33,195 nucleotides of DNA from Synergistaceae bacterium (GTDB lineage: Bacteria; Synergistota; Synergistia; Synergistales; Aminobacteriaceae): contig JAISQE010000122.1 in NCBI GenBank assembly GCA_031274425.1, positions 1 to 33,195 on the forward strand. Reading direction: 5' to 3'. The first letter of the stretch is position 1, and each line of letters starts with the position of its first letter. The notes under the pieces are model-generated. The model worked only from the letters and a program-made list of their open reading frames with translations, made no database searches and was not told the origin of the DNA. The position numbers and the translations under genes were made by a program. This document shows, in pieces, positions 7,801-14,830 of this stretch.

Positions 7801-8823
7801 CTACTCGTCGTTCTCGACGTTGATGCTGAAGGCCAGTTCCAATTGGGTTCCGTCTTCCAACTCCACTGTCGCTTTTATCGTGTCGACGCCGACGCTCTCC
7901 GCCGCCACAAGTTTCCATTTGTCCTCCTTGCGCGGCAAAATCAGTATCTCGCCGGGAGCGAAGGCGATGTCCGCGTTTTCCGGCAGCAAGTTGTTCGTGT
8001 TTTTCCCAGGGGCCTCGTCGACCAGGGAAACCAGCTTGCCGCCCTTATCGGAAAGTATTTTCACGAACACGCGCTCGCCCACCAGGAAACTCGTGCCGTT
8101 GGCCCAGGCCTTGATCGTCGCGTCCCCATGAGCGGCCACGCCGAAACCGGTCGGGGCGTCGCTCCCGTCCGTGGTCATGACGGCCAGGGAGGCCACGCTC
8201 CACTTGAGCTCCGCCTTGGCCGCTTCTTCTTCCTCATCCACATCCTCCTCGGTGAGCAGGATGTCGCGGGTGGCGCTCTTCGGATCTTTAATCACGCTGA
8301 AGGGCCCGGCCACGTCGTTGTTCTCCTTGTCGAAAACCGGGACGTCGTTGTTCGTGGCGATGGCCTTGATGACGTCTACCCCCACGGGGCCCCCGGCCTT
8401 CATGGAGAACTTCGCCCCCTGGGCCGGGATGCTGATCTCCTCGCCGGCCTTGACGAAGTTGTTCTCGACCCACTTGTTGGGGAAAAGGACGAGGATCTGT
8501 CCGCTGGGCGTAAAATCCAGAACCGTCACGTAGGCGTCGGTGTCGCTCTTGAAGGTGAGCGTTATTTTCTCGCCTATTTTGTAAACCCCGTCCGGCTTGT
8601 CGGACTTGAGGGACATCGTAAAGTCGTCCTTACGCATCTCCTCGACGCCGAGTCCGCCCGGAGTTTCGCCTACGGGCTTCTCCCCGGCGTCTTCCTCGTC
8701 TTCCTCCTCCAGCACGATGTCGCGCGTGGCCGTCGTGGCCCCGAATTTGACTTCAGCCCAAGCCGAAGTCCCCATAGCGAGGCAAAACAACGCCAACAAA
8801 AACGCTACGAAAATCTTTTTCAT
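7801..8823 (-). CDS. Exported protein with two DUF4384-like domains
   Basis: A 340-residue protein with a clear signal peptide (MKK, hydrophobic core, AWA-EV near residue 23). A DUF4384-type Ig-like domain is seen at about residues 67-160 (GEKITLTFKSDTDAYVTVLDF, then ILVLFPN and an end VGVDVIKAIAT). A second, more divergent copy follows at about 225-325 (GERVFVKILSDKGGKLVSLVDE ... NLLPEN ... VGVDTIKATVE). Each copy is preceded by the same acidic linker: ATRDIVLEEEDEED (32-45) and ATRDILLTEEDVDE (184-197). The gene is therefore an internal duplication. DUF4384 domains are known to accompany caspase-like peptidases, which fits the CHAT gene downstream. AAGGGAGG lies 8 bases before the ATG. Confidence 0.82.
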   Translation of the reverse strand: MKKIFVAFLLALFCLAMGTSAWAEVKFGATTATRDIVLEEEDEEDAGEKPVGETPGGLGVEEMRKDDFTMSLKSDKPDGVYKIGEKITLTFKSDTDAYVTVLDFTPSGQILVLFPNKWVENNFVKAGEEISIPAQGAKFSMKAGGPVGVDVIKAIATNNDVPVFDKENNDVAGPFSVIKDPKSATRDILLTEEDVDEEEEAAKAELKWSVASLAVMTTDGSDAPTGFGVAAHGDATIKAWANGTSFLVGERVFVKILSDKGGKLVSLVDEAPGKNTNNLLPENADIAFAPGEILILPRKEDKWKLVAAESVGVDTIKATVELEDGTQLELAFSINVENDE

Positions 8824-8850
8824 AAAACGAACCTCCCTTAAGTAAGTTTA

Positions 8851-8890
8851 AATTAGGGGGGCGGAGCCCCCCTGAAACCCCCGAGGGGGC
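8851..8890. repeat. GC-rich palindromic intergenic element, copy B
   Basis: GGGGGGC-GGA-GCCCCCC (8856-8872) is followed by TGAAACCCCC and a small CCCCC-GAGGGGG inverted repeat. It fills the 79-bp gap between the coiled-coil gene and the DUF4384 gene. It could attenuate read-through on the minus strand (TAATTTAAA follows) but there is no clean T-run. It shares its core with copies near 1209, 19279 and 28367. Confidence 0.7.
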
Positions 8891-8902
8891 GATCGGCGCT
8901 TG

Positions 8903-9829
8903 CTATTTGGCGCTCTTGGCGACGGTGTCGACGAACGGGCTGTATTCTCCGACCAGTCCCTTGATGCTCTTGCTGAGGGCTTCCAACCGACCCTGAATTT
9001 CGGTGATCTCCTTGGGAAGCGCGCCTTTGCCGCTGGCGGCTTGTGTGATCATGCCAAGCGGGTTCTTCGCGGAGCCGGCAACGGACTGAACGCTCTGCGT
9101 CAGCTCCTGTATGAGCTTGGGGATCTCTTGGAGAATCGTGTTCAGGTTGGCGATGTCGTTTTTACCGCTGGCGACGACTTGCTCGTTGAGGGTCTTTTTC
9201 TGGTCGGCGTCCAGGTCGCCCGGTTTCAGCGTCGCCGCCACCTCGCGGCCCTCGCGAAGGGACTTCTGGCTTGGGGCCTGAATATCGCGGTCTATGGCTT
9301 TCATCTGATCTTGCGAGAGCTGGTCGATCTGCAGATTGTTCACCGCGGTCTCCATCGCTTTATAGAAACTCTTCACTCGGGAGATGGCGCCCTCGTCGCC
9401 GCTTATGCCCTGAATCAGCACGATCTCGCGGTCGGTGAGCGTCTTGAGCTCGACAAGGGCCTCTCGCGCCTCGGGTATGCGCTGTTCCAGGTCCCTGCGC
9501 AGGGCGGAGGCGTCAAGGTCTTTCTCGAGCGCGGAGTAATATTCGCTCTGCTTGTTTGTAGCGGCGGTGATGGTCTGGAATATCTTGGCCCTCTTGGCGG
9601 CGATGCTCTCCAGCTCTTTGGCCTCTTCGGTCTTGCCGGCCTTTTTGGCTTTGTTCTCCTGCGCGACTTCATCCACCACACCGACCCCCTGAAGGCCGCC
9701 CAGCGCCGAGGCCGCCGCGCTCGTGCTCTGGGTACCCGCGTCTATGGCGGACTTGGCCGCGATTGCCAAAGCCACGACCGCGGCGATCAGCAACAATACA
9801 ATAATGCCTATGTACAACTTACGTTTCAC
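8903..9829 (-). CDS. Membrane-anchored coiled-coil protein of unknown function
   Basis: A 308-residue protein: a short basic N-terminus (MKRK), one transmembrane helix (about residues 5-25), an Ala/Ser/Gly-rich linker, then almost entirely helical, charged sequence with heptad-like patterns (residues about 50-300), so it should sit in the inner membrane with a long extracytoplasmic coiled coil. No enzyme motif is visible and I do not recognise the family. The start is the GTG at 9829: GGAGG lies 8 bases before it, whereas the GTG three codons upstream is part of the Shine-Dalgarno sequence itself. It is the first gene of the exported-protein group that ends with the CHAT peptidase and is preceded by a structured leader of about 180 bases. 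Confidence 0.75.
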   Translation of the reverse strand: MKRKLYIGIIVLLLIAAVVALAIAAKSAIDAGTQSTSAAASALGGLQGVGVVDEVAQENKAKKAGKTEEAKELESIAAKRAKIFQTITAATNKQSEYYSALEKDLDASALRRDLEQRIPEAREALVELKTLTDREIVLIQGISGDEGAISRVKSFYKAMETAVNNLQIDQLSQDQMKAIDRDIQAPSQKSLREGREVAATLKPGDLDADQKKTLNEQVVASGKNDIANLNTILQEIPKLIQELTQSVQSVAGSAKNPLGMITQAASGKGALPKEITEIQGRLEALSKSIKGLVGEYSPFVDTVAKSAK

Positions 9830-9887
9830 AAAAACCACCTCCGTATAATTTTTGCCGCAAGCCCTTTATTTTTTCATAAAGCGCTGG

Positions 9888-9942
9888 CGACGTGTTCACG
9901 CGTACAAAAACCGACCTTTTCTCGGCGCGTGAAACCACGTCG
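9888..9942 (-). promoter_or_regulatory. Structured leader hairpin, possible attenuator
   Basis: In the presumed 5' leader of the coiled-coil gene the arms CGACGTGGTTTCACGCG and CGCGTGAACACGTCG pair over about 14 bp with a small bulge. Between them is a smaller hairpin CCGA-GAAAAGG-TCGG directly followed by TTTTTG. A large stem enclosing a terminator-like hairpin could act as an attenuator. This is inferred only from pairing; I recognise no known riboswitch. Confidence 0.4.
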
Positions 9943-10012
9943 AAAAAAGGCCGGAATGACGACCGCCGCATTAAAGAAAAGATAACCCACGCCATCACAG
10001 TGCCGTTGACCG

Positions 10013-10035
10013 TTGACATTATAGTTTTGTGTCAA
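10013..10035 (-). promoter_or_regulatory. Promoter -10 with flanking inverted repeat for the exported-protein gene group
   Basis: On the minus strand a perfect TATAAT lies at 10018-10023; the best -35 is TTGGCG 19 bp upstream, rather far. The -10 region is flanked by TTGACA and TGTCAA (10013-10018, 10030-10035), a perfect 6-bp inverted repeat with 11 bases between, and CGTTGAC occurs twice in tandem just downstream of the -10 (10003-10017 in plus coordinates). A repressor site is plausible. Confidence 0.4.
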
Positions 10036-10158
10036 AATCAAACGCCAAACACATATTTTTAGCCTCTTTCCTTTTACCGATCTTATTCTATAACTCAGAA
10101 AATTTTTCGTCAAGGAAAGGCGTGATCCGTGAAAGGCATAACCCGGTAACCCGATTGG

Positions 10159-10184
10159 GGCGAGCTTGCCCGCTTGAGCTCGCC
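10159..10184. repeat. REP-like hairpin
   Basis: GGCGAGCT (10159-10166) and AGCTCGCC (10177-10184) form an 8-bp perfect stem with a 10-base loop. A further GCTCGCCC at 10189-10196 can pair with the same left arm, so two hairpins are mutually exclusive. It lies between the two divergent promoters of this 448-bp gap; it may serve as a terminator-insulator or be a stray repeat. Confidence 0.4.
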
Positions 10185-10205
10185 TGACGCTCGCCCATCC
10201 GAGGA

Positions 10206-10253
10206 TTGACAGATTGAGATAATGGCATTACTATGTTTGTCTTGACAAACATA
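10206..10253 (+). promoter_or_regulatory. Strong sigma-70 promoter with perfect 22-bp palindromic operator
   Basis: TTGACA (10206-10211) and TACTAT (10229-10234) are separated by 17 bp. Overlapping the -10 and the expected transcription start is a perfect inverted repeat with arms TATGTTTGTC and GACAAACATA and a TT centre (10232-10253). A dimeric repressor bound here would block RNA polymerase. It drives the ABC-transporter operon that starts at 10278. The promoter is seen in sequence; the regulator's identity is unknown and no regulator gene lies nearby. Confidence 0.75.
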
Positions 10254-10277
10254 ACGAAAAAAGAGGTTTCTTTCTTG

Positions 10278-11054
10278 ATGCGTGGTTGGGGGCGCCGTGT
10301 TCTTTCGGTATCCGGTTTTGTGCTTCTGTTGTTGTTATGGCATTGGGGCAGCGCTCGACCTGGGTGGAATCATTTTCTGTTTCCAGCGCCCCTTCTGGTG
10401 TTGCGAAGAATGGCGAGTCTCTTGAGCGGCGGGGTTTTGGCGAGACACCTGTCCGCAAGCCTCATGCGCGTGTTTTCCGGTTTCGGCATTTCCGTGCTGG
10501 TGGCTTTTCCCATGGGCATCGCCCTGGCTTTGGTTCCCGTTTTTTCCCTGCTGGCGCGTCCTCTTTTGAATTTTGCCCGCCAAATTCCCCCTCTGGCGGT
10601 GGTGCCCCTTCTGATTCTGGGGCTGGGGATCGGGGAGGCGTCCAGGATCGCCGTCGTCGTCATGGCCAGTTTTTTTCCCATACTGCTCAACGCGGAAAAC
10701 GGCATACTGCACGTGGACCGGCGGCTCCTGGAGGTCGGCAAGACGCTTTCGTTTTCGCGCTGGGCTCTCTTTCGCCGCATCGCCTTTCCAGCCTTCTTTC
10801 CCTACTTTTTCGTGGGCGTCCGCCTGGCCCTGTCCTACAGTTGGAGGTCTCTCATCGGCGCGGAGATCGTGGCGGCGTCCTCCGGCATCGGGTATATGAT
10901 CCGGGAGGCGGAGACCCTGTCGCGGTCGGATACGATCATCTGCGGCGTTCTTGTGCTGGGGTGCGTCGGCGCTTTTTCCGATTTCCTGCTGGCGACGGTC
11001 TCCGCTCGCCTCTTCCCGTGGAGCCGATCGGGCGAGCAGGCTCAAGGTTTTTGA
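10278..11054 (+). CDS. ABC transporter permease, nitrate/sulfonate/taurine type (SsuC/TauC-like)
   Basis: A 258-residue inner-membrane permease of the BPD_transp_1 family with about six membrane helices. Family marks are the N-terminal FPAPLLVLRRM segment (FPsP in SsuC/TauC proteins), ARQIPPLAVVPLLILGLGIGEASRI, and the ATPase-coupling (EAA) loop EVGKTLSFSRWALFRRIAFPAFFPYFFVGVRLALSYSWRSLIGAEI. I start it at the ATG at 10278, after AAGAGG at 10261-10266, because the longer frame beginning at 10233 would start inside the operator and -10 box. It is the first gene of the operon; the ATPase gene follows 12 bp later. The substrate cannot be read from a permease; the family carries sulfonates, nitrate, thiamine precursors and others. 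Confidence 0.9.
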   Translation: MRGWGRRVLSVSGFVLLLLLWHWGSARPGWNHFLFPAPLLVLRRMASLLSGGVLARHLSASLMRVFSGFGISVLVAFPMGIALALVPVFSLLARPLLNFARQIPPLAVVPLLILGLGIGEASRIAVVVMASFFPILLNAENGILHVDRRLLEVGKTLSFSRWALFRRIAFPAFFPYFFVGVRLALSYSWRSLIGAEIVAASSGIGYMIREAETLSRSDTIICGVLVLGCVGAFSDFLLATVSARLFPWSRSGEQAQGF

Positions 11055-11066
11055 CGGTGTGACGGC

Positions 11067-11774
11067 ATGGTTCGCGTCGAAAACCTGACGAAAATTTACG
11101 AGATGGAGAACGGACCCGTGACGGCGCTGCGGGGCGTTTCCCTGCATTTGCCCGCCGGCTCCTTCGTGGCGCTGTTGGGCAAGAGCGGGTGCGGGAAGAC
11201 GACGCTCCTGCGGCTGATCGCCGGGTTGGAAAGCCCTTCCGAAGGGGAGGTGTTCTGCTCCGCCCCCCGGGCCAACGTGGGGTACGTTTTTCAAGAAGCG
11301 CGCCTCATGCCGTGGCTTTCCGTGGCCGACAACATCCGTTTCGCGGAGTGGAGCGGAAGGGAACGGGAGACCTTGGGCGACCTGGAGGGGATTTTGCGGA
11401 CGCTGGGGTTGTCCGAGTTCGCCGGGGCTTTTCCCCACGAGCTTTCCGGCGGCATGGCCCAGCGCGTCGCCTTGGGGAGGACGCTCTTTTGCAAGCCGCA
11501 CTTGATATTGATGGACGAGCCCTTCGGGGCTTTGGACTGGTTCACGCGCAAGGCGCTGCAGGGCGATCTGCTGCGGTTGTGGCAGGAAGGAGGGAAGACC
11601 GTTTTATTCGTCACCCACGACATCGACGAGGCGCTCCTGCTTGCCGACCACGTGGTCGTGCTGCGCGAAGGGGAGGTGATCGATCGATTCCAAGTCGAGC
11701 GGCCCCACCCGAGAAATTCCGCGGAACTCTACTCCCTTCGCGAACGGATTCTTTTTTCGATCGAAGGAGTTTGA
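11067..11774 (+). CDS. ABC transporter ATPase, nitrate/sulfonate/taurine type (SsuB/TauB-like)
   Basis: A 235-residue cytoplasmic ATPase that powers the preceding permease. All nucleotide-binding motifs are intact: Walker A GKSGCGKTT (about residues 38-46), Q-loop in YVFQEARLMPW, signature LSGGMAQR, Walker B LILMDEPFGALD and the switch histidine in FVTHDIDEA. The Q-loop QEARLMPW and DEPFGALD-WFTRK stretches are typical of the SsuB/TauB/NrtD branch. The ribosome-binding site is weak (GGTGTGACGG), so translation may be coupled to the permease gene 12 bp upstream. Length is normal for the family. Confidence 0.93.
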   Translation: MVRVENLTKIYEMENGPVTALRGVSLHLPAGSFVALLGKSGCGKTTLLRLIAGLESPSEGEVFCSAPRANVGYVFQEARLMPWLSVADNIRFAEWSGRERETLGDLEGILRTLGLSEFAGAFPHELSGGMAQRVALGRTLFCKPHLILMDEPFGALDWFTRKALQGDLLRLWQEGGKTVLFVTHDIDEALLLADHVVVLREGEVIDRFQVERPHPRNSAELYSLRERILFSIEGV

Positions 11775-11816
11775 CCCGAACGTAAAAATTTTAAAAAATT
11801 ATGGAGGAATACGAGT

Positions 11817-12758
11817 ATGAAAAAATTGGTTGCGTCGAGCTTTTTGATCCTCACGTTCGTTTTGGCGGCGTTTTCCGCGCTTCCGGCGGGGGCCGGCGAG
11901 AAACCCTTCGCCGTCACCTACGTGAAATCCCCTCTGAACATCCCCTCCATCGTGGAGAAACGCCTGGGGCTTTTGGAGGCCGAGTTCGGCCCTCTGGGCT
12001 ACACGCTTTCCCATCCCGAAATAACCTCCGGGGCGCAGCAGACCCAGGCGATGGCGGCGGGCTCGGTGCAGGTAGCCAACTGCATCGGAGGGACGTCTCT
12101 TTTGCTGGCGGCCTCTCAGGGGCTGGACATCAAGATCGCGGGGATTTATTCGAGAGCGCCTAAAACCTATTCTCTGTTGGTGAAGGATCCCGCCATCAAA
12201 ACCATCGGCGATTTGAAGGGAAAGAAGGTCGCGGGCCCCAAGGGAACGGTGCTGCACCAGTTGTTGCTGGCGGGGCTGAAGAAGGCGGAGGTGTCGCCTC
12301 TGGACGTGGAGCACATCGAGATGCCGATCCCCACGGCCACGGCCGCCCTGATGAGCGGCTCCATCGACGGGGCCCTGGCGGCCGGGCCGGCGGCCCTCAA
12401 AGCCATAGAGGGCGGCGCGCGGGTGCTCTTCGACGGCGAGGGGCTGATCGAGGCGACGATCCTGATCGGCGTCAGCGCGCAAGCCCTAGAGGAGCTGCCC
12501 GACCTTCCGCGGAGGATGCTGGACGTCCACCGGAAAGCCCTGGCCTACGCCGCGGAGAACCCGGAGGAAACCACGAAGATCGTCAGCGAGGAAACGGAGA
12601 TCGGCCCCGAGCAGGTAAAGGAAATGGCGAAGCTCTACGACTTCGACCCCGAGATCCGGGAGCGGGACATCAAGGACCTGGAGAGCACGATGCAGTTTCT
12701 CATCGACGCGGAGCTCGCCGTGAAGTACGTGGACCCCGCGTCGTTGATCGTGCGCTGA
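11817..12758 (+). CDS. ABC transporter substrate-binding protein, SsuA/NMT1 family
   Basis: A 313-residue exported binding protein. It has a signal peptide (MKK, hydrophobic core, cleavage near AGA-GE at about residue 27) and the order of motifs of the SsuA/ThiY/NMT1 group: EKRLGLLEAEFGPLGYTLSHPEITSGAQQTQAMAAGSVQVANCIGG, IAGIYSRAPKTYSLLV, IGDLKGKKVAGPKGTVLHQLL and LMSGSIDGALAAGPAA. These proteins capture small anions or heterocycles in the periplasm for the permease. No lipobox is seen. GGAGGA lies 9 bases before the ATG, a stronger ribosome-binding site than in the two genes before it, which fits the usual excess of binding protein. The substrate is unknown. Confidence 0.88.
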   Translation: MKKLVASSFLILTFVLAAFSALPAGAGEKPFAVTYVKSPLNIPSIVEKRLGLLEAEFGPLGYTLSHPEITSGAQQTQAMAAGSVQVANCIGGTSLLLAASQGLDIKIAGIYSRAPKTYSLLVKDPAIKTIGDLKGKKVAGPKGTVLHQLLLAGLKKAEVSPLDVEHIEMPIPTATAALMSGSIDGALAAGPAALKAIEGGARVLFDGEGLIEATILIGVSAQALEELPDLPRRMLDVHRKALAYAAENPEETTKIVSEETEIGPEQVKEMAKLYDFDPEIRERDIKDLESTMQFLIDAELAVKYVDPASLIVR

Positions 12759-12775
12759 CCGCCGCGGCTTTCACG

Positions 12776-13882
12776 ATGGGGGATACGACAATCGCGTTTC
12801 GCGCCGAGGGGGTTTTGCTGCAAACCGACTACGACGACATCTCGGCCTATCACGGAGGGCGCTATCCGGCGGGAACGGCCTTGGGGCAAAAAGCCCTGCG
12901 ATTGGCCCATTCTCTTTTGTTCCCCGACGGAGGGGCCTTCGTGCGCGGAAAATGTTCCGTGGAAACCCCTTTTTCCGGAAAGGGCTTCGAGGACGCCATA
13001 GAAATGGCCCTGCGGTGCACGTCGCTGAACCGCTACAAGCTCGATCTGAACATGCCCGTCCCCGAGGGGACCGTGCCGGCCCCCGTCAGGGGAAAGTTCT
13101 TCTACCGGTTCTCTCAGGAGGACGGCTGCGTGGAACTGGCCCTGAAACCAGGGCTGGTTCCCGAGGAATTTTACAAGGTCTCCGAGGACCTGCATTTCAA
13201 GAGGGTTCCGCCGGAGGCCGAAGAACAGGCCATGCGGCTCCGCCGGAAGATAGAGGCCGCGCTATTGGCCCTGGACCCCGCCGACATTTTTGACGTCCGC
13301 AAACACAAACCCTGCACCGTCTTCCCCGACGACAAGCCCTTCGGGCCCCCGGACCTGAAGGACGATTTCCGCCTCCGCCTTCTCGATTACGGGGAGTACG
13401 AGGTGGGGATCGAACAGCTTCGGCGCTACCACGGGAACGCGTCTTTGTGCGGTCTTTGCCTGTCCTGGTCGCTGGTCCGGCAGTGGGCGGGGGCGAGCGT
13501 GCCGCGCAGGTCCGTCCAGGTCGTCTCCGGCGCTTTGGGAGACGGGATAGCGGACGCCTTCGAGTTCCTGTTTCGGGGAGCGGACGGACGGGTCGTCGTC
13601 GACACGGCCTGGGGCGACGGGACCTCCGCGCCGAAGGTCATGCCGGGCAGCGGGGCCTTCGCCTTTAGGCTGGGGCTCGCCTCATCGGGGTTCGCCCCAG
13701 CGCGGCCCCCTCGGACTTTCGTCCTCAAAGAAAAGGCCGTCCCGAAGGAGTACCTGAAGCTTTGCGGAATCAAGAACGAAAACCCCAAGGAATTCAAGGA
13801 AGAAAAAGCGCGCAAAACCCTGCAGTTGGAGTTTGCGCGCCGCGTTCTGGCGGACCCTGAGCCCTTCGAGGCGTACGACTGA
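12776..13882 (+). CDS. Unrecognised protein, possibly a duplicated divergent FmdE-like protein
   Basis: A 368-residue soluble protein, last gene of the ABC operon, 17 bp after the binding-protein gene, with no clear ribosome-binding site. I see two half-repeats. The first has DDISAYHGGRYPAGTALGQKAL (residues 20-41; YHG at 25-27) and EDAIEMALRCT (72-82); the second has LRRYHGNASLCGLCLSWSLV (215-234; YHG at 218-220) and ADAFEFLFRG (259-268). This resembles the FmdE family pattern FHGHxCPGxxxGxRA followed by DAIQxxTGCT and a downstream KP segment (here ELALKPGLVPEE). The usual metal-binding His-x-Cys after HG is not kept. FmdE is a remote, motif-level assignment. Whatever it is, co-transcription with the importer suggests it handles the imported compound. 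Confidence 0.5.
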   Translation: MGDTTIAFRAEGVLLQTDYDDISAYHGGRYPAGTALGQKALRLAHSLLFPDGGAFVRGKCSVETPFSGKGFEDAIEMALRCTSLNRYKLDLNMPVPEGTVPAPVRGKFFYRFSQEDGCVELALKPGLVPEEFYKVSEDLHFKRVPPEAEEQAMRLRRKIEAALLALDPADIFDVRKHKPCTVFPDDKPFGPPDLKDDFRLRLLDYGEYEVGIEQLRRYHGNASLCGLCLSWSLVRQWAGASVPRRSVQVVSGALGDGIADAFEFLFRGADGRVVVDTAWGDGTSAPKVMPGSGAFAFRLGLASSGFAPARPPRTFVLKEKAVPKEYLKLCGIKNENPKEFKEEKARKTLQLEFARRVLADPEPFEAYD

Positions 13883-13900
13883 GGGTGGCGCCGCGTGCAT

Positions 13901-13947
13901 AAAAGCGCGTCCCTACATGAGCGTGTGTGAGGGCGCGCTTATTTTTT
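13901..13947 (+). terminator. Intrinsic terminator of the ABC/FmdE-like operon
   Basis: AAGCGCGTCCCT (13903-13914) pairs with AGGGCGCGCTT (13930-13940) with one bulged base, and the stem runs directly into TTATTTTTT. It lies 19 bp after the last stop codon and is the clearest intrinsic terminator in the window. Confidence 0.8.
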
Positions 13948-14063
13948 GCGACACAGACAAGGAGGGGTAAGGTGATATCCCGTCCGATTTTTGCCTCTTC
14001 CGTGCGCTGATGGGGTATACTTGATGTCTCGTGTAATGGCATAATAAGATAAGGAGTTGTAAG

Positions 14064-14708
14064 ATGAAAACAGGAAGGAGAATATTGAAACTGCTGTGGA
14101 TACTGGTTTCCATTGTTGTTGTGTTGGTCGGATGGTTCATTTGGAGCGCGCATCGGGTTCCCATCCAGAGAGCCGCGAGGACATTCTCTGCCCCTGCCAT
14201 GCGGTATGATCTGGGAAAGGTGCTGGTCGTCTATTATTCTTCAACTGGAAATACCGCTGAGGCGGCGCAGAGAATCTGCGCGATGACGAATGGATCGCTT
14301 CTGGAGATTGAAACGCAGGAGCCCTATCCCGCTGCGCCTATGTTGTTCGTCAGAGCAAAATTGGATCAGAGCAACAGCAAGTACCCCGTGCTAAAAACAG
14401 CCCTGCCCGATTTTGCCGCTTACGATGTCATTTTCGTCGGTTCCCCCGTTTGGTGGTCTTCAATCGCGCTTCCGATGCTCTCCCTTCTCTCGCACAGTGA
14501 TTTCGGCGGCAAAACCGTAATTCCTTTCTGCACTCAGGGAGGGGGTTCCGGAGACTTTTTTCTGCGCTTCGCTCGCGAAGCCCGAAATGCAAAACTTGCA
14601 GAAGGGATAGCGTTCTCCGGGGTGTCGAAAATAGCTCCTTCCGATCTTGACCAGAAGATTTCATCATGGTTAAGTGCTATTGCTCTCAAGGCATCTCGTA
14701 GTCCATGA
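14064..14708 (+). CDS. Membrane-anchored flavodoxin
   Basis: A 214-residue protein with an N-terminal transmembrane helix (about residues 8-28) and a flavodoxin domain (about 50-205). The FMN phosphate loop is VVYYSSTGNTAEAA (about 55-68), and the second flavin loop is FVGSPVWWSSIALPMLS with the ring-stacking Trp pair; FCTQGGGSG follows. This matches the flavodoxin_4 type, usually an electron carrier or NAD(P)H-linked reductase partner. AAGGAG lies before the ATG. A possible TATACT (14016-14021) has only a weak -35 at a 19-bp distance. The DNA is less GC-rich than its neighbours and the 3' end overlaps degraded foreign genes by 23 bp on the other strand, which suggests arrival by transfer or a rearrangement breakpoint here. 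Confidence 0.88.
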   Translation: MKTGRRILKLLWILVSIVVVLVGWFIWSAHRVPIQRAARTFSAPAMRYDLGKVLVVYYSSTGNTAEAAQRICAMTNGSLLEIETQEPYPAAPMLFVRAKLDQSNSKYPVLKTALPDFAAYDVIFVGSPVWWSSIALPMLSLLSHSDFGGKTVIPFCTQGGGSGDFFLRFAREARNAKLAEGIAFSGVSKIAPSDLDQKISSWLSAIALKASRSP

Positions 14709-14830
14709 TTGTTTTAACCATGTGCTCGTCTATCAGCTTCTTTCCTTTCGCGTATTCCAGATGCAGGCAAACGTACTCTCCCGTCTGCGCGCGGTCGAGA
14801 GGCGGAAGACTGCATACGATGTCTCTCCTT
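14686..14830 (-). pseudogene. Truncated coding fragment of unknown origin
   Basis: On the minus strand a frame reads RDIVCSLPPLDRAQTGEYV then CLHLEYAKGKKLIDEH and ends MVKTIMDYEMP before a stop. The text looks like real protein, but there is no start codon context and the piece begins where the hsdM fragment ends. I do not recognise its parent. It overlaps the flavodoxin 3' end by 23 bp on the opposite strand. Confidence 0.35.

Larger units (their letters stand above)
9830..10277. other. Divergent control region of 448 bp
   Basis: No gene is seen here. It holds, from left: the Shine-Dalgarno of the coiled-coil gene (about 9838), the large leader hairpin (9888-9942), the minus-strand -10 with inverted repeat (10013-10035), an AT-rich stretch (10036-10115), the REP-like hairpin (10159-10184), and the plus-strand promoter with its operator (10206-10253). 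Short frames in it lack family resemblance and ribosome-binding sites. Confidence 0.7.

Noticed and set aside
10013-10041. Plus-strand promoter beginning with TTGACA at 10013
   Set aside because: No -10 box lies at 15-19 bp on that strand; the hexamer is better explained as one arm of the inverted repeat around the minus-strand -10.
10233-10277. Upstream ATG of the permease frame at 10233
   Set aside because: It lies within the -10 box and operator, so it would not be on the transcript; the ATG at 10278 has AAGAGG upstream.
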